This document shows, piece after piece, positions 10,111 to 17,082 of a DNA stretch of 62,303 bases. The stretch comes from Pseudaquidulcibacter sp964557085 (lineage in GTDB: Bacteria; Pseudomonadota; Alphaproteobacteria; Caulobacterales; Aquidulcibacteraceae), in contig CAZKYS010000001.1 in NCBI GenBank assembly GCA_964557085.1, forward strand, positions 1 to 62,303, written 5' to 3'. Position 1 is the first letter of the stretch, and every line of letters starts with the position of its first letter. The notes under the pieces were generated by a model. That model did not search any database, was not told where the DNA came from, and saw nothing but the letters and a program-made list of their open reading frames with translations. Both the position numbers and the translations under genes were made by a program.

Positions 10111-10482
10111 TTAATTTTTTAAAGGTGGAATTGGCGGTGGACGCCACCCATCCGAACCAGATTCAGATTGTATTTTGGATGCATCATCTTTTAGCGGTGG
10201 GATTGGAGGCGGACGCCATCCATCTGAACCAGATTCGGTTTGAACCTTTGACGCATCTTTTAAAGGTGGAATTGGTGGCGGGCGCCAATTATCGCTTTCA
10301 CCTTCTTTTGTTACTGGCTTTGGTTCTGGTTTTTTATCACCAAAATCAACAATAACAGGCATTGTCTGTTGCTTTACAACATTATTCTTTTTGATTTTAT
10401 TCTTTGACAAATCCTGCGCCATAACAGAATTAGCAAAACCAAAACCAAGCGCAAAAACCAATATAAATCGAAATTCCCGCAT
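10111..10482 (-). CDS. Small secreted protein with three WRPPPIPPLK repeats
   Basis: This 123-residue protein has a typical signal peptide cleaved near ANSVMA-Q (residue 22), a basic linker, a KPEPKPV stretch, and then three tandem repeats to its end. Each repeat has the core WRPPPIPPLK, preceded by SDN or SDG and followed by an acidic/Ser spacer (DASKVQTE or DDASKIQSE), with a period of 23-24 residues. The third repeat ends with the protein. GAGG upstream of the ATG supports the start. It contains no Cys and no membrane segment after the signal. Pro-rich repeats with a Trp suggest an extended periplasmic or surface linker or a binding ligand; this is inference. The next gene in the operon is a lipoprotein. 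I do not recognise the family. Confidence 0.72.
   Translation of the reverse strand: MREFRFILVFALGFGFANSVMAQDLSKNKIKKNNVVKQQTMPVIVDFGDKKPEPKPVTKEGESDNWRPPPIPPLKDASKVQTESGSDGWRPPPIPPLKDDASKIQSESGSDGWRPPPIPPLKN
10114..10302 (-). repeat. Three tandem coding repeats (69-72 bp) of the WRPPPIPPLK protein
   Basis: Units cover residues 61-83, 84-107 and 108-123 of the small secreted protein. The WRPPPIPP core is encoded differently in each copy. The Arg codons are CGC, CGT and CGT, the Pro codons alternate CCG, CCA and CCT, and Ile is ATT, ATC and ATT. All differences in this core are synonymous. Confidence 0.85.
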
Positions 10483-10664
10483 TTTAACCTCACGATATTT
10501 TGCCCATCAAGCAAAACAACATTATCGCGATTATTATTGATTTCACCTTTCCCCACATACCCCATATGCGGTATGCCATGAAAATTTAGAATTAAGGATG
10601 AAAAACAAACACTTTAAGAAAAGTGCCGGTGCTATGAATTAAAGTATGAACGAAGCGAACTAAT

Positions 10665-10692
10665 AAAAAAAAAGCAAAAACCACGCTTTTTG
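10665..10692 (-). terminator. Rho-independent terminator of the tRNA-Leu transcript
   Basis: On the minus strand a 6-bp stem, CAAAAA (10692-10687) with TTTTTG (10680-10675), has the loop GCGTGG. It is followed by C and an uninterrupted T tract down to about 10665. It lies about 170 bases downstream of the tRNA gene, so the GC-rich hairpin block would be part of the primary transcript. Confidence 0.6.
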
Positions 10693-10720
10693 ATTTTTAT
10701 TGTCAAGTTGAATACACTTT

Positions 10721-10856
10721 GCTGAGCGAGCGCGAAGCGCGATGGTGACAAAGTGAGATACGCGCCAAGTGCGCGTCGGCATAAGTGTGCCGCCCCATCG
10801 GAGCGGTGAGCGAATAGCACGAGCGATAAGCGAGTGCCGCGAACATAAGCGTGAGA
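10721..10856. repeat. GC-rich array of short abutting hairpins behind tRNA-Leu
   Basis: The block is visibly richer in G+C than its AT-rich surroundings. Hairpins in order: GCGC/GCGC with loop GAA at 10730-10740; ACGCGC/GCGCGT with loop CAAGT at 10760-10776; CGGCA/TGCCG with loop TAAGTG at 10777-10792, directly abutting the previous one; then CCGC (10790-10793) with GCGG (10803-10806). Loops recur as short A-rich AAG-like sequences. It could be a structured tRNA trailer, a palindromic interspersed element or a mobile-element scar. The nature is not resolved. Confidence 0.5.
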
Positions 10857-10864
10857 TAAATAAA

Positions 10865-10949
10865 TGGTGCCTCTGGCCAGACTCGAACTGGCACATCTTT
10901 CGATACTCGATTTTGAGTCGAGCGCGTCTACCAATTTCACCACAGAGGC
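10865..10949 (-). tRNA. tRNA-Leu(CAA)
   Basis: The reverse complement gives an 85-nt tRNA with a 7-bp acceptor stem, GCCTCTG/CAGAGGC, and the discriminator A. CCA is encoded. The D arm contains GGTAGACGC, as in class II leucine tRNAs. The anticodon stem CTCGA/TCGAG encloses the loop CTCAAAA, so the anticodon is CAA and reads UUG. The variable arm is long and the T loop is GTTCGAGTC. Confidence 0.95.
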
Positions 10950-11124
10950 ACATATAAACTTTGTGATTGGTTTGCGTGTGTTACAAATTTATTGCGCAAT
11001 TATCAATAACAAATTGCGTATGAATTACAGCGTGAATTATTTGATATAAATCGCGACTACGTGACGCGCCAAAAGATTCTAAATTATGCGCAACTTTTAC
11101 AACAAACTATTGTATAAATAAATT

Positions 11125-11688
11125 ATGTTATATATCAATGAAAACATGTTGAGAAAAATTGGCATTCTACAAGATAAGTGGCCTTGGTTTGCGGGCGCAA
11201 TTTCTATTTTTATGCTTGCTGCGGCACATGCATTTGAAATATTTATGAAATTATACCCCTGCCCGCTTTGTTTGCATCAGCGCGAAGTTTATTGGGTTGC
11301 ACTTGGTGTAAGTGCAGTTGCAATAATATTACGCCATTTCTTTGATAATGCATCAATGGCGCGTGCACTTGATGCAATACTGGCGGTGATTTTTTTGGCT
11401 GGCGCTGCGGTTGCAGGTTTCCATTCAGGTGTGGAATTACATTGGTGGAACGGGCTTCCTGAATGTTCTGGTGCTGCGAATGTAAAAGTTGCGGATGATT
11501 TGATGTCTGCACTTTCAAAACCTATGAATGTGCCGAAATGTGATCAAATTGCATGGTCAATGTTTGGGCTTTCGATGGCAAATTATAATATGATTTTGTC
11601 TATCTTGCTTGCAATTTGGTCATGCATTTGTGCACTTCGCGGTGATACTGGCGCAAACTCTTTTAGCGAAAGCAAGGAAGAAGCATAA
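11125..11688 (+). CDS. dsbB: Disulfide bond formation protein B
   Basis: This inner-membrane protein of 187 aa has four hydrophobic segments. The first redox pair is in YPCPLCLHQRE (CxxC) and the second pair is CSGAAN...VPKCDQ, in the second periplasmic loop. DsbB reoxidises DsbA and passes electrons to ubiquinone. The stop overlaps the next ATG by one base (TAATG), coupling it to coq7, which makes that quinone. An internal ATG at 11146 is an alternative start; neither has a strong ribosome site. No dsbA is nearby. Confidence 0.9.
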   Translation: MLYINENMLRKIGILQDKWPWFAGAISIFMLAAAHAFEIFMKLYPCPLCLHQREVYWVALGVSAVAIILRHFFDNASMARALDAILAVIFLAGAAVAGFHSGVELHWWNGLPECSGAANVKVADDLMSALSKPMNVPKCDQIAWSMFGLSMANYNMILSILLAIWSCICALRGDTGANSFSESKEEA

Positions 11689-12248
11689 TGCGTAAGCCGC
11701 GCCCACCACGCCCAGGAATATCAATTAATTCGCAAAATAGCGAATTATCACAAATGCTTAGGGTTGATCATGCAGGTGAAATGGCGGCGGTTGAAATTTA
11801 TAAGGCACAGCTAAAAGTATTTAATGCTGCGCAAAATGACGGCAAAATAACACGTATATTGGCCCATCAAGAACAAGAAGAAATCACCCATAAAGCAAGA
11901 TTTGATAAAATCTTAATAGAACGTGCAATCGCCCCCACAATTCTTGAACCAATATGGAAACCATTATCGCAATTCCTTGGATATTCGACGGCCTTAATGG
12001 GAATAAATGCCGCCCATGCCTGCACCCAAGCTGTCGAAGAAGTGATTGAAAGCCACTATCAAGAACAAGAAGATAAAATTGATGATGGCGATTTAAAACA
12101 AACCATTATTAAATTCAAAGAAGAAGAAATCGCCCATAAAAACCAAGCCATAGAAGAAGGCGCGCAAAACGCATTTGCCTATCCTATACTTTCCGCTTTT
12201 ATAAAATCTGGTTGCAGAACAGCTATTGCATTAAGCCATAAACTATAG
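11688..12248 (+). CDS. coq7: Demethoxyubiquinone hydroxylase (Coq7/UbiF-type di-iron monooxygenase)
   Basis: 186 aa, the usual size for bacterial Coq7. Di-iron ligands are visible as E in DHAGEMAAVEIY, the ExxH-type EQEEITHK, E in VEEVIESHY, and the second ExxH in EEEIAHK. It hydroxylates demethoxyubiquinol in ubiquinone biosynthesis at the membrane surface. It is translationally coupled to dsbB by a TAATG overlap. Confidence 0.93.
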   Translation: MRKPRPPRPGISINSQNSELSQMLRVDHAGEMAAVEIYKAQLKVFNAAQNDGKITRILAHQEQEEITHKARFDKILIERAIAPTILEPIWKPLSQFLGYSTALMGINAAHACTQAVEEVIESHYQEQEDKIDDGDLKQTIIKFKEEEIAHKNQAIEEGAQNAFAYPILSAFIKSGCRTAIALSHKL

Positions 12249-12260
12249 TCAAAGCGCGCC

Positions 12261-12827
12261 ATGTTTGACGCTTTATTCCATTCCACTATCTTGGTTGCGA
12301 TTGCCGAAACTGGCGATAAAACCCAATTATTATCAATCATATTGGCGGCACGCTTTCGTAAGTTCTGGCCATTATTTTGGGGCATTTTAATTGCAACACT
12401 ATTTAACCATGCCTTTGCGGCCTTTATTGGTAGTTTTGTGGCAGGGTTTGCGGCAAGTTTTTGGGTAAATCTAATCGCGGCAATTGCCTTTATCGCAATT
12501 GGCCTTTGGATATTAATTCCCGATGATGAGCCCGATGAAAATCACGAACCAAAATATGGCGCATTCATAACTACATTAATTGCCTTCTTCATGGCTGAAA
12601 TGGGTGACAAAACCCAATTGGCAACAATTACTTTGGGCGCTGATTTAAAACCATTATGGCAAGTGGTAGCAGGAACAACATTGGGAATGATGATTGCCAA
12701 TGTCCCCGCAGTAATTTTTGGCGAAACCATACTAACCAAAATCCCGCTTAAAACCGTTCGATATATTTCATGCGTTTTATTTGTTGGCTTTGGTTTGTGG
12801 CAATTATGGAATTTATTTAACCACTAA
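12261..12827 (+). CDS. TMEM165/GDT1 family (UPF0016) transporter, probable Mn2+ exporter
   Basis: 188 aa with about six membrane helices in two homologous halves. Each half has the family signature: ETGDKTQLLSI near residue 13 and EMGDKTQLATI near residue 111, where the acidic residues form the cation site. Bacterial members export Mn2+ (MneA/MntX type). It lies 12 bases after coq7 and probably ends that operon. Its last 15 bases overlap the 3' end of the convergent serine hydrolase gene. No manganese riboswitch is seen upstream. Confidence 0.88.
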   Translation: MFDALFHSTILVAIAETGDKTQLLSIILAARFRKFWPLFWGILIATLFNHAFAAFIGSFVAGFAASFWVNLIAAIAFIAIGLWILIPDDEPDENHEPKYGAFITTLIAFFMAEMGDKTQLATITLGADLKPLWQVVAGTTLGMMIANVPAVIFGETILTKIPLKTVRYISCVLFVGFGLWQLWNLFNH

Positions 12828-14000
12828 TTCCAAATCCTTACAGGCAGCTTGCATAATTTGTTCTTCAATTGCGAAAAGGCCGGTTCGCCCTTTTCGTGGG
12901 TTTTCCAAGCTTCCGTTTATGAAATATATAAATCCTTTTTGGCTTTTGGGTTCAAACCATAGGCCGCCAAGAAGGCCATAGGCTTCCCCATAATGACCAA
13001 GCATGTCTGATTTAAGGCCAATAATTGGGCAATTATCGTCGGCTAATAAATGATGTATTCCCGTTCCAAATGCTTGGAATGAGCCGTCTTCGCCGCCGTC
13101 TTGAACTTTGATTTTTTCATGATGCCAAACAATTTGGCGCATATTTTCGATAGTATCAAGGCGCAATATTCCATGATAGCCCATTAAAACTTGGGCAATT
13201 TTTACCAAATCATTGATACTTGCCCTAAGGCCGCCTTGGGGTGAAAATAAAAGGCCATTTGTTCCAATTTGATAGTCTGCAAGGCTTTTGCCGTCTTTGG
13301 TAAAAATTGTTAGGCGTTTTTTTGACATCATATCGCCGTCAACCTGCACCACCCATTCATCATTATCATTTTTGCGGCGATAAAGCGGTGATGAATTTTC
13401 CACTGCATTTTCAGGAATGCCTGACCAATTAAAACCGCAATCAATATTTAAAACATCAAACAAAATGCGCTTTACATACTTATCAAAGCGTTCACCACTT
13501 ATGTTTTCAATGATCTGTGCGACTACACCCATTCCAAGGTTAGAATAACAGAAGCCACCCAATGGGGTTTCACCCTTTGCCCAATGTTGCCCATCCATGT
13601 ATTGCGCGCCATTTGGAACAAAGAAACTTTCCAATGTTTCGCCAACAACACCCATATAATTATCGCCATCTCTTATACCTGATGTATGGGATAATAACAT
13701 TCGCGGTGTTATCGGGCTTTCAGGAAATAGTGGGTGACGAAGCAAGAAACCCAAATGTTGTGAGCAATCAGAATCTAAATCAACTTTATTATCTTGTGCC
13801 AAAGATAAAATTGCAATTGCAGTTGAAAGCTTTGAAATTGATGCAACCCGCACTTTTGAATCAAGGTTTAAACTCTTGCCCAATTGCCCCATACCAATTG
13901 CATCTTTCACAATTACACCCATGCCCTCAAATAAAGCATAAGCGCCCCCAGGAATTTGTTTTGCCCCTAATAAGGATTGTAAAGTTTTTGCAATTTTCAT
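12813..14000 (-). CDS. Serine hydrolase, beta-lactamase class C / PBP-like
   Basis: 395 aa. The nucleophile motif SISK (SxxK) is in RVASISKLS near residue 54 and the YxN motif is in CYSNLGMG. The C-terminal third has a KTG-like region, GHYGEAYG followed by GGLWFEP. No signal peptide is evident, so it is probably cytoplasmic. The family includes esterases, D-amino-acid peptidases and carboxypeptidases, and substrate cannot be assigned from motifs. Its ATG overlaps the TGA of the upstream dienelactone hydrolase gene, so they form one operon. Confidence 0.85.
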   Translation of the reverse strand: MKIAKTLQSLLGAKQIPGGAYALFEGMGVIVKDAIGMGQLGKSLNLDSKVRVASISKLSTAIAILSLAQDNKVDLDSDCSQHLGFLLRHPLFPESPITPRMLLSHTSGIRDGDNYMGVVGETLESFFVPNGAQYMDGQHWAKGETPLGGFCYSNLGMGVVAQIIENISGERFDKYVKRILFDVLNIDCGFNWSGIPENAVENSSPLYRRKNDNDEWVVQVDGDMMSKKRLTIFTKDGKSLADYQIGTNGLLFSPQGGLRASINDLVKIAQVLMGYHGILRLDTIENMRQIVWHHEKIKVQDGGEDGSFQAFGTGIHHLLADDNCPIIGLKSDMLGHYGEAYGLLGGLWFEPKSQKGFIYFINGSLENPRKGRTGLFAIEEQIMQAACKDLELVVK

Positions 14001-14887
14001 TTTAAATTTTGTTTTAAAAACTCAAGGCTTCTTGCCCATGCAAGCGCGGCCATTTTTTCATTATATCGCGGTGTCGTATCATTATTAAAGCCATGAACTG
14101 TTCCCTCATAATTAAACGCCTGATATGATTTATTATTGGCTTTTAATGCGGCCTCATATGGCGGCCACATGGCATTAAATCTTTCATCATCTTGGGCGAA
14201 ATGAAGCATTAATTTGGATTTGATGCTTGGCACGTCTTCAATTTTTGGAGCCGCGCCATAAAATGAAACGCCAGCATTTAATTCATTTAATTGGGTGGCA
14301 AGATAATTCACCATACCACCGCCATAGCAAAAGCCAATTGCACCTAATTTATTATTGCCATGTTCGGTAATGCGGGCAAATTTGGCGGCAGCAATGAAAT
14401 CTTGTTTGATTTTATTTTGATCCAAAGTGGCAAATTTGGCGCGCGCCGCATCTTCATCCCCTGGATAACCACCCAATGCGGTCAAGGCATCAGGTGCAAT
14501 GGCAATATAACCTTCAAGCGCAATACGCCGCGCAATATCTTTAATATGCGGATTAAGACCACGATTTTCATGAATAATTATGATTACCGGAAGTTTTTGC
14601 CAAAAACCAAGTTTTTTGGGTCTTGCCAAATAGGCATTAATCACACCCGAACCATTTGGCGATGGTATATGAATATCTTCTATCCAAAGTCTTTTATCAT
14701 CAGGGGCGATTTTTTGGGCACTGGCAAAATCAGGTAAAAGCGCATTAAGCATTGCACCCGCCGCACTGGCACTTATTGCAAAGCCTGCCGCACCTTCAAT
14801 AAAGCCACGGCGGTCAATATCACCGTGAACATATTTATCAAAAAGTGTGATTATAGGCTTGGGAAATTCATCGATATTTTTTGCCAT
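13997..14887 (-). CDS. Dienelactone hydrolase family protein with twin-arginine-like N-terminus
   Basis: 296 aa. The N-terminus carries DRRGFIEGAAGF followed by a small-residue hydrophobic stretch to ASAQ, resembling a Tat signal, so the enzyme is probably exported. The alpha/beta-hydrolase core has the cysteine nucleophile in GFCYGGGM near residue 160, an Asp in HFAQDDERF and a His in TVHGFNN, the Cys-Asp-His triad of dienelactone hydrolases. Substrate is unknown. The start codon and ribosome site (AGAGGTAAAA) lie inside one arm of a 13-bp inverted repeat. It overlaps the downstream hydrolase by four bases. Confidence 0.88.
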   Translation of the reverse strand: MAKNIDEFPKPIITLFDKYVHGDIDRRGFIEGAAGFAISASAAGAMLNALLPDFASAQKIAPDDKRLWIEDIHIPSPNGSGVINAYLARPKKLGFWQKLPVIIIIHENRGLNPHIKDIARRIALEGYIAIAPDALTALGGYPGDEDAARAKFATLDQNKIKQDFIAAAKFARITEHGNNKLGAIGFCYGGGMVNYLATQLNELNAGVSFYGAAPKIEDVPSIKSKLMLHFAQDDERFNAMWPPYEAALKANNKSYQAFNYEGTVHGFNNDTTPRYNEKMAALAWARSLEFLKQNLK

Positions 14888-14929
14888 TTTTACCTCTGAA
14901 TTTAAATTAACAGCAAAGGTAAAAATGGC
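14883..14929 (-). promoter_or_regulatory. Inverted repeat burying the ribosome site and start codon of the dienelactone hydrolase gene
   Basis: Perfect 13-bp arms, GCCATTTTTACCT at 14883-14895 and AGGTAAAAATGGC at 14917-14929, are separated by 21 bases. In the minus-strand mRNA the arm at 14895-14883 contains AGG of the ribosome site and the ATG at 14887. Folding would therefore block translation initiation. It sits in the 54-base gap behind the chemotaxis receptor gene and might also slow readthrough. It has no U tract, so it is not a standard terminator. Confidence 0.6.
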
Positions 14930-14941
14930 AATATTATTTTA

Positions 14942-16912
14942 TTAAGCGCGAATTTTTTCTAAAAACTCGTTTGCTGATTGTTTTAACTTAATTGCTTGAT
15001 TTGCAAGATTTTGGGCCGCACCCAAAGATTCAGATGCCGTTTCACCTGTTTGATTTGACGCCTCAAGTACAATCGCCGCAGCATCCGCAGTAACATTCGC
15101 AGAGCGCGCAACATCGGTTGTACGATGCGAAATTTCACGAACTGCTTGCTTTTGCTGATCAATTGAAGATGCAATATCACCTGCAACTTCGGTAATGTCT
15201 TTAATCGCATTTGTTACATCTTGAATTGAAATAACTGCATCCTTTGTTGAATTAGTTATCGCATCGATATTTTCACGGATTTCTTCAGTCGCTTTTGATG
15301 TTTGCTCTGCTAAAGATTTAACTTCTGAAGCTACAACTGCAAAACCTTTGCCCAAATCCCCTGCCCTTGCCGCTTCGATTGTTGCGTTAAGCGCCAAAAG
15401 ATTGGTTTGGCTTGCAATTTCGGAAATTAATTCAACAACTGAACCAATTTTTTCGGCGGCACGGCTTAATTCTTCAACTTTTTGTGTTGATTGGCTTGCA
15501 CGATTTTGCCCCTCAAGCGCCATTGCTGCAGAGCGTGACGCTTGGTTTGCAATTTCATCAATTGAATTAGAAAGCTGCTCTGCAGCGGCTGCAACACTTT
15601 GAATATTGGCATTTGAAGATGATGATTCGTGTGATGCCTCACGGGCGCTACCTGATGCATTCATTGCCGCTTCTTGCAAGAATTGTGATGAAGATTGTAA
15701 TTGATTAGCCGCACTTGCAACATTTTCAATTGCATCCATAACCGATGCCTCAAAACCATTTGCCATATTTAAAAGGCTTGCACGGCTTTGTGCCTGAATT
15801 TCTGCGTCGCGTAATGCCGATTGTTCACGCAGTTTTTCGGTTTCAATTTGGTTTCTTTTGAAAACTTCCAATGCATTTGCAATTTCACCAGTTTCATTGG
15901 TGTCATCATTAAATGGAATTTCAATTTTAGAATTATTTTTTGCCAATTCCTGCATCGCACCAACAAGTGCTTTGATGCGCGCATTAAGGCCATTTGAAAT
16001 CCACCATACAAGGCCAGCGGCAATGATAAAAAGAATTAAAACAATTCCCAAATCCACAAATAATTCATTATATTTTTTGGCGATACGCGCTTTTAACAAT
16101 CTATCCAATTCTTTAGATGATAAATTCCATAAAGCAGATGATTGATTTTCAACTTGTAAAGTTGCCGCACTTAATTCTTGGGAATTTGTAACAATACCGC
16201 CGTTACCAATTGCTTTTACGCTTATGTCACTTTGTGCAACTAAGGCATTCATTTTTTCGGCCACAATTGATTTTTGTGAATCCAATGCTTTTTTCAAGCT
16301 ACCATCTGCGCTTGCGCCAATTGCGGTATCTAATGAACCCATTAATGCGCCATATGCAGTTTCAACTTTTGATTTTGCCATAACAATTGCGGCACCTTCA
16401 TCAAAACTGCGTGCGCCATTGTTATTTTGCTTATTTACAAGGTCACTTAACTCATTGGCGGCAATCATGAAGTTTGGCATTTTAAACGCCACAACGTCCA
16501 TCACATAATATGAATCTAAATCAGGATCTAAAGTAAGATTTGAACCATCCGATATTTTTGCAATAAGGCTTGATGCATTTGTCATGCGTGAAACCTTGTC
16601 AGTTTTTTGTGCATCGGCAAAAATATCTGCGGCCTCTTTAGTTTTCATTTCAATATCTAATTTTTGACGTGTTTTATTGAAATTATCGTCAAGTGCCAAA
16701 AATGAATTATTGGCTGCTGCCGAAAAGGCAGGCCAAACCGCGTTTAGATATTCAACACCTTCACGTTCTTTTTTACTAAAATCAACGTCAGTATTAATTT
16801 TTGAAACAAATATTTGCGCCAAGAAAACTGTTGGAATTAACATTGCCACAGCAATCAATGTAAGTCTTTGCGCTATTGAAAGTTTTTGATGCATAAATTT
16901 AAACATAATCAT
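14942..16912 (-). CDS. Methyl-accepting chemotaxis protein
   Basis: 656 aa. A membrane helix is near residues 15-36, followed by a helical periplasmic sensor of about 250 residues and a second helix near 285-305 (LGIVLILFIIAAGLVWW). Then come HAMP and a coiled-coil signalling domain with the conserved hairpin tip region around EISEIASQTNLLALNATIEAARAG (quoted in parts: ASQTNLLALNA, IEAARAGDLGKGF). There is no C-terminal CheR/CheB pentapeptide. Signal ligand is unknown. No che genes are in the window. An ATG two codons in (16906) has a GGCGG upstream and may be the true start. Confidence 0.93.
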   Translation of the reverse strand: MIMFKFMHQKLSIAQRLTLIAVAMLIPTVFLAQIFVSKINTDVDFSKKEREGVEYLNAVWPAFSAAANNSFLALDDNFNKTRQKLDIEMKTKEAADIFADAQKTDKVSRMTNASSLIAKISDGSNLTLDPDLDSYYVMDVVAFKMPNFMIAANELSDLVNKQNNNGARSFDEGAAIVMAKSKVETAYGALMGSLDTAIGASADGSLKKALDSQKSIVAEKMNALVAQSDISVKAIGNGGIVTNSQELSAATLQVENQSSALWNLSSKELDRLLKARIAKKYNELFVDLGIVLILFIIAAGLVWWISNGLNARIKALVGAMQELAKNNSKIEIPFNDDTNETGEIANALEVFKRNQIETEKLREQSALRDAEIQAQSRASLLNMANGFEASVMDAIENVASAANQLQSSSQFLQEAAMNASGSAREASHESSSSNANIQSVAAAAEQLSNSIDEIANQASRSAAMALEGQNRASQSTQKVEELSRAAEKIGSVVELISEIASQTNLLALNATIEAARAGDLGKGFAVVASEVKSLAEQTSKATEEIRENIDAITNSTKDAVISIQDVTNAIKDITEVAGDIASSIDQQKQAVREISHRTTDVARSANVTADAAAIVLEASNQTGETASESLGAAQNLANQAIKLKQSANEFLEKIRA

Positions 16913-17082
16913 CCGCCTGAAATTTTATGAATTGCTGAAGCAAATTAATTAAAATTTTATGATTTTTTTTAAATGTTTATTGGTTATATTTTTGGCTGCA
17001 TATTAATTGTGCAATTGCCTAAATAACATGCAAAAATTCAAAAGGTTTTTGACTTTAAAGATGAATTATTACACACAAAAAT

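Larger units (their letters stand above)
10483..10864. other. Gene-free stretch: terminator plus GC-rich hairpin array
   Basis: I find no credible gene here. The open frames across it run through the tRNA or its GC-rich trailer and have no family resemblance. It holds a minor hairpin (CATACC at 10556-10561 with GGTATG at 10570-10575), a rho-independent terminator at 10665-10692 pointing leftward, and a GC-rich block of small hairpins at about 10721-10856 directly downstream of the tRNA gene. Confidence 0.6.

Noticed and set aside
10632..10957. Several overlapping open frames across the tRNA-Leu and its GC-rich trailer
   Set aside because: They read through the tRNA gene and hairpin block in four frames, lack ribosome sites and show no family resemblance; composition alone keeps the frames open.
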